Positions 50,118 through 63,933 of a stretch of 64,000 bases of DNA are shown here, piece by piece; within the stretch, counting starts at the first letter, position 1; each line of letters starts with the position of its first letter. The position numbers were made by a program, and so were the translations under genes. This DNA is from Halichondria panicea (lineage: Eukaryota; Porifera; Demospongiae; Suberitida; Halichondriidae): the NCBI RefSeq assembly GCF_963675165.1, contig NC_087390.1, positions 6,354,319 to 6,418,318 on the forward strand, given 5' to 3'. A model generated the notes under the pieces. It did not search any database and was not told where the DNA came from. It worked only from the letters and a program-made list of their open reading frames with translations.

Positions 50118-51569
50118 TCAAGTAACCATAATGCTAGGGGCAGTGTCCATTAACCCTTGTAGAGCTGCGGCTAGTCGTGCTCTGTTCACCATACCCACAA
50201 ACACTCGATCAGATAAGTTCCAATTCTCAGACAGTAACAAGTTTATTAGTCCACTGTGATTTTCGTTAAACGTCAACGCTTTTCGAACACCTTCCACGAG
50301 TACTGAATCAGCAAAACTTTCCGTTGCCCCAGCAACGAGTGGCGGGGGCATGATACAAATATCCTTGAGCTCTAGCAAACTTTGCACTCCTTCATCTACG
50401 GATGACCTTCGACCTTCAACGTCCATTTCCTCGGCTTGACCTTTGGATTTTCTCTCCGGTGATAAACCAGCGTTCTGTCTGCTAGTCAATAGCTTGTTGT
50501 TTGATTTCCCGATTGGCTTGAGGTAAAACCCGTCTTCTTCACGACGCATATCTTGAAGAAACTCGCTGTGGAAAGCTTTGACTTGATCGAGTTGCTCCTT
50601 GTCTAGCATAATACTGGGAGAGGGGAGATTCTTGGAGGGCACATTGACTGACTCCAACCAACTATGCCGCAGCACGTCCTCAACCGTTATCCGCTCACTT
50701 GCTTCCACACAGAGTAACTTTCGAACGAGGTCTTTCGTGGAGTCTGACATTCCCTTCCATTCGTTGTCAGGAAATTCGAAGTCACCTGACATGATACGAC
50801 GTCTCATACGTGCTGTGATTGGCTGATTCGGGACCTCCGAATAAAATGGCGGATATCCACACAGCATGATGTAGAGGATGACTCCAACGGACCACATGTC
50901 ACAACTCTTGTCATAGCAATACGGGCTAGACGGTGACCTATGACCTTGCCGGATTTCTTTCTGTCGTTTTTGAGCCTCCAATACTTGCGGTGCTACGTAG
51001 TACGGAGTGAACTGCGGTGTGGTGAGATCACCATTGTCGACTTTAGCAAAACCAAAATCTGCTAATTTTATGACCAAATCGTCGGTAGATTCAACTTTGT
51101 CTTGCAAGAGCAGGTTCTCGGGTTTTAGATCGCGATGAGCAATGTTTCGTCTGTGACAATATTGAACGGCCAAACAAATCTGCTTCATAATCTGACTAGC
51201 TTCTTTCTCAGTGAAATGCTGTTTTTGTGTGATATAGGAGAATAGTTCACCGCCTTTCATCAGCTCCATAACGAGCAAAATCCGTTTCTTTGCAACTCCC
51301 TCGCCCGGCAAAAGAACGTCGTTTGCGTACACATCTACAACACGGACCATATGCTCGCTCCCACTACATAACCAGTGAAGGGTGACCTCTTTACGAGCTT
51401 TGGGTCTGTCCAGGAGAATCTTGAGAGCATATTCCTCGCCATTGGATTTGTTGATACACAAACGGACAGGACCACTAATACCAGTGCCGAGATTCTTATG
51501 CCATTTTATTTCGTAGTCATCTTGGATTGAGTTGGACTTGAAAACTGGATCTCTGTCATATTTTGTCAT
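50118..51569 (-). CDS. MAPKAPK5: MAPK-activated protein kinase 5 (PRAK), single exon
   Basis: Ser/Thr kinase activated by p38/ERK3-type MAP kinases. A single open frame of 483 aa. Gly loop LGTGISGPV (27-35), ATP Lys in YALKILLDRPKAR (about K50), catalytic HRDLKPEN (D147), DFGFAK (171-176) and activation loop TPQFTPYYVAPQVLEAQ with the MAPK-target Thr about 188. ILLDRPKAR, TPQFTPYYVAPQVLEAQ and MLCGYPPFYS are nearly identical to human MK5, which separates it from MK2/MK3. The C-terminal third is divergent but ends in a helix-rich region like MK5. All neighbouring genes have introns but this one has none, which suggests a retroposed origin or complete intron loss. Confidence 0.93.
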   Translation of the reverse strand: MTKYDRDPVFKSNSIQDDYEIKWHKNLGTGISGPVRLCINKSNGEEYALKILLDRPKARKEVTLHWLCSGSEHMVRVVDVYANDVLLPGEGVAKKRILLVMELMKGGELFSYITQKQHFTEKEASQIMKQICLAVQYCHRRNIAHRDLKPENLLLQDKVESTDDLVIKLADFGFAKVDNGDLTTPQFTPYYVAPQVLEAQKRQKEIRQGHRSPSSPYCYDKSCDMWSVGVILYIMLCGYPPFYSEVPNQPITARMRRRIMSGDFEFPDNEWKGMSDSTKDLVRKLLCVEASERITVEDVLRHSWLESVNVPSKNLPSPSIMLDKEQLDQVKAFHSEFLQDMRREEDGFYLKPIGKSNNKLLTSRQNAGLSPERKSKGQAEEMDVEGRRSSVDEGVQSLLELKDICIMPPPLVAGATESFADSVLVEGVRKALTFNENHSGLINLLLSENWNLSDRVFVGMVNRARLAAALQGLMDTAPSIMVT

Positions 51570-52639
51570 GTCTGAGACTGGGGTGACTTTTTGTTGATGG
51601 AGTGCTGTTTTGAAGATACGGTTAAACGGATTGGATGATTTTGAAGCTCTGCAAAGTGGTTTCCTCAGTGTTTGCGTGGGCTGAGAACTAGGGTATGTAA
51701 ATATTGACCCTATCTTGATCGTCCAATCGGATTGCAGCCTGTAAAGTCACCACCTTTTTCCTGTGAGTGGGAAAATACATAGTTTAGGAATTTGAAATTT
51801 AAGCAGTTCGTCTATTGTATCAACAAATACAGGAAATGATCAGGTTTCAATAACAAGGAATGACAGTTAATACACTACATTAACAAGATATGATTACTGA
51901 CGGAATGAGCTGGTTACCTGTACACACTGATGCAATGACTTGTACACAGATAATAATTGTGAGTAAGTTCACATCCACAGAACACCATTCACCTTGTCAA
52001 TCATCAACGTACATATACTTATATTGTACAGTTCACAGACTCAATGGAAATGCTCTCATCTGACATGTGGTTTATATACGAGCAAAACAATGACTCAGCA
52101 CTTTCTATAATTAGTTGACCCCAGGAACATTTCATCATGCAGCCTAATATTAGTGATGACATAGGGAATATACCAGGGTACTGTACAGTGTGTGTGTGTG
52201 TGTGGGTGTGTATGCGTGGTGTGGGTGTGTGTGTGTGTGTGTGGTATGGGTGGGTGTGTATGCGTGGTGTGTGTGTGTGTGCGTGGTGGTGTAGGTGTGC
52301 ATGCGTGGTGTGGGTGTGTGTGATGTGTGTGGGTGTGTGTGGATACAGAATGATGTGTGTATGATATAGTATGATCCATATTTAATATAGTATACAAGCT
52401 GATAGTGAGACTCTGACAGTACTAGGTTGTGATACAGTACAATCAAACAGCTTACTTTAGTGTGTACCTTGTGATAGTGAGGCTCCTAGCCTAGCTCCAA
52501 TAGATATATATATATATACAGTCACACAGTCAAAGATGCTGATCAGAAAAATACACAGAATAAAGGAATGCCTACGCCCCCTCTCGACACACCCCCTTAT
52601 CAAAGGTCATGTAAGGTCACGAATGACGTAAGGATTTTT
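51570..52639. other. Intergenic, between MAPKAPK5 and the snoRNA host gene
   Basis: Divergent promoters presumably lie here. A GT-rich imperfect microsatellite (52186-52350, gtgtatgcgtggtgtgggtg) is the only clear structure. Its His/Thr-rich open frames on the minus strand are repeat artefacts. Confidence 0.6.
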
Positions 52640-52818
52640 GTCGAAAATCTGATGTTTATGTGCGCATGCGCGTTTTCCATGCCACATGGTGTTCAACCAC
52701 GTGGCTGTGAAGGTGATATCAGTTGCTGGACTTCAGTTCTCAGGCATCAGTCAGTCAGTGTCTCTACGGAGGAGTGTGGTAGGTTGTAGTGTTTCTTTAT
52801 ACAGTGTCGTGTGTGTAC

Positions 52819-52881
52819 TGCCAATGATGATCTTGACAAGCATATGTCTGATTATTGTGATGCCACTTTTTATCGCTGAGG
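52819..52881 (+). ncRNA. Box C/D snoRNA, SNORD27-like (18S A27)
   Basis: Box C ATGATGA, D' CTGA, C' TGTGATG and D CTGA, with a gcc/ggc end stem. The guide before D' (gacaagcatatgt) is complementary to the 18S 5' region ACATATGCTTGTC-like sequence (remembered as GCATATGCTTGTC). The fifth base before D' pairs with the A of CAT-A-TGC, which is A27 in human 18S, the SNORD27/U27 target. It ends 76 nt before the acceptor at 52957. Confidence 0.85.
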
Positions 52882-53205
52882 CTAATATTCTATTGCATTT
52901 ATTGTATATAGCTACTTCAGTGATATGTTATTTGACTATTTTGTGCCCCTCTTTCAGATACATTGCTGGCAGTCTGACAAAAAACATCAGAACAGTTTTC
53001 CAGCTGCTAATAATTTATTTCCACGGCCCGGCTAGATATGATGTAAGTGAATGGATTTATTGGCTGCAATTACTTAATTTCATTTATTTGTCTCTGCACA
53101 GAATCTGAGAAGAGGCCAAGAAAAATGTCGACTAGCCCACTACCAAGCAAGCTGACGAGATTGAACTATAACTGCAAGGGCCCTCCTTCAGAGAATGGTT
53201 GCAGT

Positions 53206-53257
53206 GATGATGGCAGCAAGATCGTGCGTGTCAGTGAACTCAAAATCTGAAGAAGCC
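53206..53257 (+). ncRNA. Possible box C/D-like segment in host exon 3
   Basis: A GTGATGA near 53210 and a CTGA near 53249 are spaced like a small C/D RNA, but there is no clear end stem. The segment is exonic in my model and no rRNA match is recognised. Confidence 0.2.
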
Positions 53258-53434
53258 TATGACAGCAGAGGTTGTACAGGTGGCAACTAACCTAGTCGCT
53301 GTAATCATCTCTGGAAATCTTTTCAGTTGTACTACAAAGCCATTGGAGCGTGGGAGAGGTGAGTGTCCTTATCAGTGTGTGTGCATAGTGTGGTTGAGAG
53401 ACTAGTAATGAGTGCATAGTATGGTGGAGGGACT

Positions 53435-53510
53435 AGTACGCTGATGACCATGATATAACCTGAGCATGTGCTGTGACCTCACAACATCTTACCTACATTG
53501 TCTGAGTACT
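53435..53510 (+). ncRNA. Box C/D snoRNA, SNORD34-like (28S)
   Basis: Box C CTGATGA, D' CTGA and D CTGA, with end stem agtac/gtact. The guide before D (cttacctacattgt) matches the complement of 28S AATGTAGGTAAG over about 12 nt. The D+5 base falls on the U of AAU-GUAGG, the site I associate with SNORD34 / yeast snR62. It ends 68 nt before the acceptor at 53578. Confidence 0.8.
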
Positions 53511-53642
53511 CACCTTTGTCAGGACATACCTTAACACTCACATTTAGAGCAAGTGTTGATTATCTGTTATTTCTGCAGGTCTAACTTGGAATGCAGTTGT
53601 ACATATCACACGGTCAGTTTGTGTAGCAGTGAGCTTTTTAAT

Positions 53643-53729
53643 GGTGTGTGATGATGATTAGCTTGACTAGAGTCTCCGATGGGCCCCAACCCCAGTTGAT
53701 GATACAACCCTTGGCTGTCTGAACGCACC
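53643..53729 (+). ncRNA. Box C/D snoRNA family A, copy 1 (28S double guide)
   Basis: End stem ggtgtg/cgcacc, box C GTGATGA, degenerate D' CCGA, C' TGATGAT and D CTGA. The D guide (cccttggctgt) is complementary to 28S ACAGCCAAGGG, with D+5 on the C of ACAGC. The D' guide (gactagagtc) is complementary to 28S GACTCTAGTC. It ends 74 nt before the acceptor at 53803. Confidence 0.88.
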
Positions 53730-53959
53730 TGTTTCAAAGCTTTATGCGCTAAACTTTAGCTATTTTAAACATCTGTTTTTCACTACATGTTACATCTCTA
53801 CAGGGAAAAACCAGATCTGAGAACTAACTGCACAGCTACTGCCTTGTGTTTGGATGTGTGCTGACAGCAAAACTCTATCTGAAATTACTTCACTGGCTTG
53901 CAGCCAAGACAAAATTCGGGAGGTGTGTTAGTTGATTTGTGTTTAGATGACGTCATTGT

Positions 53960-54045
53960 GGTGTGTGATGATGATTAGCTTGACTAGAGTCTCCGATGGG
54001 CCCCAACCCCAGTTGATGATACAACCCTTGGCTGTCTGAACGCAT
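53960..54045 (+). ncRNA. Box C/D snoRNA family A, copy 2
   Basis: Same boxes and guides as the copy at 53643 with only end-stem differences (cgcat instead of cgcacc). It ends 74 nt before the acceptor at 54119. Confidence 0.88.
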
Positions 54046-54229
54046 CATTCAAAGCTTTATGTAGCCACAGCATACTTGTGTGCTTTGTGTGTTAATCGTG
54101 CCAAATCTCATATTTGCAGGCCTGGATGAAGATTGTGTCTAGTGTTAGAAGCAAGACAATGGTGAGCATTTTATCTCAAGGCAGTATCTTTTATGTATTT
54201 CTGGCTAATAGTGAGAGATTCTTTTAAAT

Positions 54230-54316
54230 GGTGTGTGATGATGATTAGCTTGACTAGAGTCTCCGATGGGCCCCAACCCCAGTTGATGATACAACCCTTG
54301 GCTGTCTGAACGCACC
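54230..54316 (+). ncRNA. Box C/D snoRNA family A, copy 3
   Basis: Essentially identical to copy 1 including the ggtgtg/cgcacc stem. Its distance to the acceptor at 54479 is 163 nt, longer than usual because a dispersed repeat (about 54345-54440) has been inserted between them. Confidence 0.88.
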
Positions 54317-54562
54317 TGTTTATAATGAATATCTACCCCAGAAATATAATCTGATGTGATAGGCCTTGTCTAAAGCTACAGAATGCATATCTTAGTTTTG
54401 ATATTGATTGCTTTTTAGTGAAGTTAATGGCTTCCCGAAAGTAGTCTTGGTTTTGTATTAATTCTGCTACCCACTGTAGCACCTGCTGAGGTCATCAAGT
54501 GCTTCAAGATGTTGCAACTTCCACAAAAGTGAGTAAACTTGTTGTGGTATTTTAATCTGTAA

Positions 54563-54646
54563 GGCTGTGATGACTAGGATAATCCCAGCTCGCTTCGAGT
54601 CTCTTATAGAGATGTTGAAGAGAAATAGTTCCTTTCCAACTGAGCC
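54563..54646 (+). ncRNA. Box C/D snoRNA family B, copy 1
   Basis: End stem ggct/agcc, box C GTGATGA and D CTGA. The guide before D is aatagttcctttccaa, for which I recognise no rRNA target. An internal guide (atcccagctcgc) could pair with 28S GAGCTGGG near the GTTTAGACC sequence, partly through G-U pairs. It ends 87 nt before the acceptor at 54733. Confidence 0.82.
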
Positions 54647-54844
54647 ACAATTACAAAGCCTGCATGTAGCCATAGCATTGCTGCATACCTCAAGTACTTT
54701 GTGTGTTAATCGTGCCAAATCTCACATTTGCAGGCCTGGGTGAAGATTGTGTCTAGTGCTAAGGAGCAAGACAATGGTGAGCATTTTTATCTCAAGGCAG
54801 TATCTTGTATGTATTTCTGGCTAATAGTGAGAGGTTCTTTTAAT

Positions 54845-54930
54845 GGTGTGTGATGATGATTAGCTTGACTAGAGTCTCCGATGGGCCCCAACCCCAGTTG
54901 ATGATACAACCCTTGGCTGTCTGAACGCAC
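54845..54930 (+). ncRNA. Box C/D snoRNA family A, copy 4
   Basis: Same core as the other family A copies. It ends 118 nt before the acceptor at 55048; a dispersed repeat fragment (about 54955-55010) lies between. Confidence 0.88.
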
Positions 54931-55139
54931 TAAATACTATCCAAATTTGAGCATATCATGTGATAGGCCTTGTTGAGAACTACAGAATGCATCTCTTACT
55001 TTTGTATCTTAGAGACGTATTAACTGTTGTCTACATATCCCTGTGCAGTAACTACTGAGGTCATCAAGTGCTTGAAACTTCCACAAAAAATGAAAATGAG
55101 TGAGTATTGTTTTGTGGCATATTTAATAATCACTTGTAA

Positions 55140-55223
55140 GGCTGTGATGACCAGGATAATCCCAGCTCGCTTCGAGTCTCTTATAGAGATGCTGAAGAGA
55201 AATAGTTCCTTTCCAACTGAGCC
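55140..55223 (+). ncRNA. Box C/D snoRNA family B, copy 2
   Basis: Near-identical to 54563-54646 with the same stem and boxes. It ends 74 nt before the acceptor at 55297. Confidence 0.85.
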
Positions 55224-55396
55224 ACACACAATAAGTGTAGTAATGTGTGGAATGCAACTAGCTCCGTGTGATTACATGTGTATCCACTTCCTTACAGGGC
55301 AAAGCTGTGTTGAGAGGGTTCAGTCAATGTTGTAAGGAAAGTGCTGATTGTAAGGTATGTCAGTGTGTTGTGTGTTTTGTCCAGTTACTTGTGTTG

Positions 55397-55462
55397 CACC
55401 GATGATGATCCCACACAGACCTGTACTGAATCTCTTATGAAGCATCTTGTCAACTGATGGTG
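55397..55462 (+). ncRNA. Box C/D snoRNA, SNORD25-like (18S)
   Basis: End stem cacc/ggtg, box C GATGATGA, D' CTGA and D CTGA. The guide before D' (cacagacctgt) is complementary to 18S ACAGGTCTGTG over 11 nt. The fifth base before D' pairs with the first G of AGGUCUGUG, the region methylated by SNORD25 in human (G1490). It ends 72 nt before the acceptor at 55534. Confidence 0.85.
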
Positions 55463-55603
55463 TATTTATATAGTCTCTGCGTTGCTGTGCTCATAGCTTT
55501 CTGTTTTTAACTTTCTGTTTATACGCACATGCAGATTAGAGCTGGGCCACGGATACATTTACGTTCAGGTGAGAAGTCAGTGTGTGTGCTGTGAGTGTGT
55601 GTG

Positions 55604-55687
55604 TGCTGTGATGACCAGGATAATCCCAGCTCGCTTCGAGTCTCTTATAGAGATGTTGAAGAGAAATAGTTCCTTTCCAACTGAGCC
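55604..55687 (+). ncRNA. Box C/D snoRNA family B, copy 3
   Basis: Same core as the other family B copies, with a slightly weaker end stem (tgct/agcc). It ends 76 nt before the acceptor at 55763. Confidence 0.85.
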
Positions 55688-56150
55688 ACACCTATTTATT
55701 ACCAGCTGATGTGTTTACTTATTTTTTAACAATTATTGTAACATCTGTATGTACATTTCACAGATTGCTCAAAACCTAGCGGGGTCACGAGGTCAAGTCT
55801 GTTCAAAAGATGATCTCAGAACTATTAATTTTCGTATTGAAACTGATTTTGTTGTCATGTGTCAATATAAATAATAATTCAATCAGTGGTCAACTAGAAA
55901 TCAATCATTAATAAAAAAAAATTTATGAGCAAGTTTATATATCGTATGACAAGAATAATAATTTCAAATTTTTTTGACAATTAGGCCTATATAAAAATTA
56001 CTATACAGAGCCAAAAATAATCTCTAAGTCATAATTAAGAGAAGTGATAAATATTCATATACACATAGTGCTGATGGGGAGATGGTGAATAAAGTGTACA
56101 AGAGTAGAAGTAAGAATAAATTAGAAATTGATTACACTACATGTACTGTA

Positions 56151-57762
56151 CTAGGTTCTATTCTTGGTCTGTGCTCCTATCCACTCTAGCCCTTGATACA
56201 GCCTGTGTGTGGTGTGTGGTGTGTGGTGTGTGGGGGGGGGGGTAATCACAGGTTAGCTAGTGCAATAAATTAATGATCCAAGGACAAGTACTGTATAATT
56301 ATATAGGCCCAAGCTTGACTACAGTTTTAGCCCACCCCCCCTAACCGTCCTTACCCCTCGCCAGTGAGAGCACAGCAGGCCTGGACGTGCCAGCCATGAT
56401 CCTTGATGGAGGTCAGATTGAGGTGTTGAGATATCTCTGCTGCACTCATTGACCCCTTCACGTCCTGTTTGTTGGCAAATATGAGCACGCCAGAACCTTT
56501 CAGCTCCTACAGCAGAGATGGGGAGGTGGGTACATAGAGCAATATAATACAACATAGAGCACTAACAAACTAACAGTACAGCTTTGCACTAATGTAATCC
56601 AATATAGCTATTAAAAACAGTGCACTCTAAGCTAATTATTATTGAGCATTCTACGCAATTTTCTCTGAACCTGCTCTAATGACCCAGAGGCAATACTCAC
56701 CTCGTTACTGAGCATTTTATAGAGCTCTTCTTTGGTGATGGTGAGTCTCTCTCTGTCAGTGCTGTCCACCACTAGGATGAGGAAGCTGGTCCCACTGTAG
56801 TAGGTACTCCATGCTTGCCTCAGGCTCTCTTGACCACCGATGTCCCACATAACAAAGTGAAGGTTTCTCCATTTGACCTCCTCTACATTGCTCCCTATTG
56901 TGGGTGAGGTGTGGACCACCTCGTTCATCAGACTGTGTGGTGTGTGTGTGTGTGGTGTGTGTGAGTGATGTGTGTGGTGTGATGTGTGGGGGGGTGTGTG
57001 TGATGTGTGGAGGGGGTGTGGTGTGTGGAGGGGTAAGTGCATTTGTAAAAAGTACAAGGCAAATACTTTAAGTCAAACACACAGGCAGGAAGGTGAACAC
57101 AATGAAAGGAAACACTATATCCTTATTGCCTGGCACCCACACCCACACCACCCACCCCCACACCACCCCCCCCACACACACACAGGCAGGAAGGTGAACA
57201 CAATGAAAGGAAACACTATATCCTTATTGCCTGGCACCCACACCCACACCACCCACCCCCACACCACCCCCCCCCACACACACAGGCAGGAAGGTGAACA
57301 CAATGAAAGGAACCACTATATCCTTATTGCCTGGCACCCACACCCACACACACCCACCCCCACACCACCCCCCCACACACACACACGTACACAGCCAATC
57401 AAAACATGCAGTTTAAGGCAATGCTCTCTGAGAGCCAGAGCCAGATAGACACGATGGGATGCCAACTGAACAGATGTTGACTAATCAACACTATAGCTGA
57501 CTCAGGGATAGTGATGATCACACACAGTTCAGAGATCAACTTACAATTGATACAAGATGGTGGTCTTCCCAGCATTATCCAGCCCAGTTATAATAATCTT
57601 GTACTCTGTATGGAAACACACACTATTATGGAGTAGTCTAATGAGCCAAAATTAACATCATACAATATACATAGTAGTGAAGACTTGATCGAACACATAC
57701 ATATACACGTACATACCTTCACGACCAAACATTTTCCATAGCTTCGCCCAAACCAGGCCCAT
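56151..57762 (-). CDS. ARL5: ARL5 small GTPase
   Basis: ARF-like GTPase that acts at the trans-Golgi in vesicle tethering. Five exons: 57762-57717, 57605-57545, 56932-56701, 56506-56355 and 56202-56151; 180 aa against 179 in human ARL5A/B. It starts MGLVWAKLW with Gly2 for myristoylation. P-loop GLDNAGKTT, switch [13 protein letters not shown], switch [16 protein letters not shown] and CCALTGEG are present. [17 protein letters not shown] is identical to human ARL5 as remembered. It is head to head with CUL2. Confidence 0.96.
57075..57385. repeat. Three ~113-bp tandem repeats in an ARL5 intron
   Basis: The unit contains ggcaggaaggtgaacacaat, gaaaggaaacactatatcct and a C/A-rich tail, and is repeated three times almost unchanged. 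Confidence 0.95.
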
Positions 57763-58031
57763 CCTGATCTCCTATAAAGTCACTGTCTGTCTACTGTGTG
57801 CCTAGATCTATGGCCACTGCACTATAGCTAGTTAAGTTAATGGTGGTTTAGGTGGGCGTGGCCGTAAACCTCGGTAAAAGGCAACCACGCCCACCTATCT
57901 TTTTCTGCTGAGCATGCATATTTTGTAAATAATTTGCTCAATAATTAAGCGAAGAGGGGTGGGGCTGGTGCTTTGTAATATTGAAACTCATAGAAGAGAC
58001 AAGTGTACATAAAGACACACAGTTCTAGACA
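57763..58031. promoter_or_regulatory. Bidirectional promoter, ARL5 / CUL2, with a stable hairpin
   Basis: 269 bp separate the two start codons. A hairpin at about 57850-57898 (aggtgggcgtgg ... ccacgcccacct) presents a GC-box-like sequence on both strands. Whether it works as a promoter element or is a small insertion is not decidable here. Confidence 0.6.
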
Positions 58032-63322
<5,291 letters not shown>

Positions 63323-63823
63323 CAACGTGTTCCATGTGTTACAATTATTTTGTTTGTCAATTTATACATTTGAAATGAATCAGGAATTGAATTTTAGTGT
63401 ATAGCAGGTGTAAGCCACACATCTTTTAGGCTGATCTTTTGAACACTATAATTTGTCATTTTTCGGCCTTGGACCATGGGCTATTATCCATGGTATCGCC
63501 AAATTGGCAAATACTTTTATCTCTCAAATATGATTTTTGATGACACCATTTGAACTATATTTTTCAGAAAATCATAAAAAATATTGACATTGGATCCACG
63601 GAATTCAAGTTAAAGTATCTCTGAACCAATTTTATGACTATTTTTCTGAATGATAAAATTTTGTCAGAGCCCTATACATACTTGACGATCTTTTCCTAGC
63701 AAGCAAAAAACACATGGCTTTCTGTAATGACCTTTAACCTTCTGAAAGTGAAAGCCAAGAAGCTGCAAATCAAGCGGCCGCCATTTATATCATAGTTCAA
63801 CTGGTTTGCCAAGAGACGACAAA
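63323..63823. other. Intergenic between CUL2 and the next gene
   Basis: Contains a fragment of the galactosidase-intron repeat family (about 63535-63660: ttcagaaaatcataaaaaat, ttgacattggatcc). The rest may be the promoter of the following gene. Confidence 0.6.
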
Positions 63824-63933
63824 ATGTCGCGAGACAAGGTAAGGCTAGTATAATATAGAGCATAGAATAAGCGCTTATTTATTTCATACATGCTTCCACC
63901 CACTCACTAGAGCCCTGAGGCTGTGTATGAGAG
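63824..63933 (+). CDS. First two exons of an unidentified gene (truncated by window edge)
   Basis: ATG at 63824 reads MSRDK, followed by a donor gtaaggct; an acceptor ctag at 63910 opens SPEAVYER, followed by a donor gtaagc after 63933. The two short exons join in phase and good splice sites support them. The rest lies to the right, and 13 residues are too few to name a family. Confidence 0.5.

Larger units (their letters stand above)
52640..55925 (+). ncRNA. Multi-exon snoRNA host gene (UHG/SNHG1-like)
   Basis: Spliced exons inferred from GT-AG pairs: about 52640-52778, 52958-53042, 53102-53270, 53327-53358, 53579-53612, 53804-53922, 54120-54161, 54480-54528, 54734-54776, 55049-55099, 55298-55354, 55535-55568 and 55764 to about 55925 (an aataaa lies near 55909). 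I could not join them into a long open frame; exons carry stops in all frames, so the spliced RNA looks non-coding. Ten introns each hold one box C/D snoRNA. Exons 54120-54161 and 54734-54776 are near copies, as are 54480-54528 and 55049-55099, so intron-exon blocks were tandemly duplicated. Transcript start is not defined. Confidence 0.82.

Noticed and set aside
52686-53108. 140-codon plus-strand frame at the 5' end of the snoRNA host gene
   Set aside because: It reads through a clear donor (52779), a snoRNA and an acceptor (52957); splicing the exons does not keep the frame open.
53102-53250. Short peptide frame ending VRVSELKI in host exon 3
   Set aside because: It cannot be joined in phase to upstream exons or recognised as a family; it is kept as non-coding, though a small peptide is not excluded.
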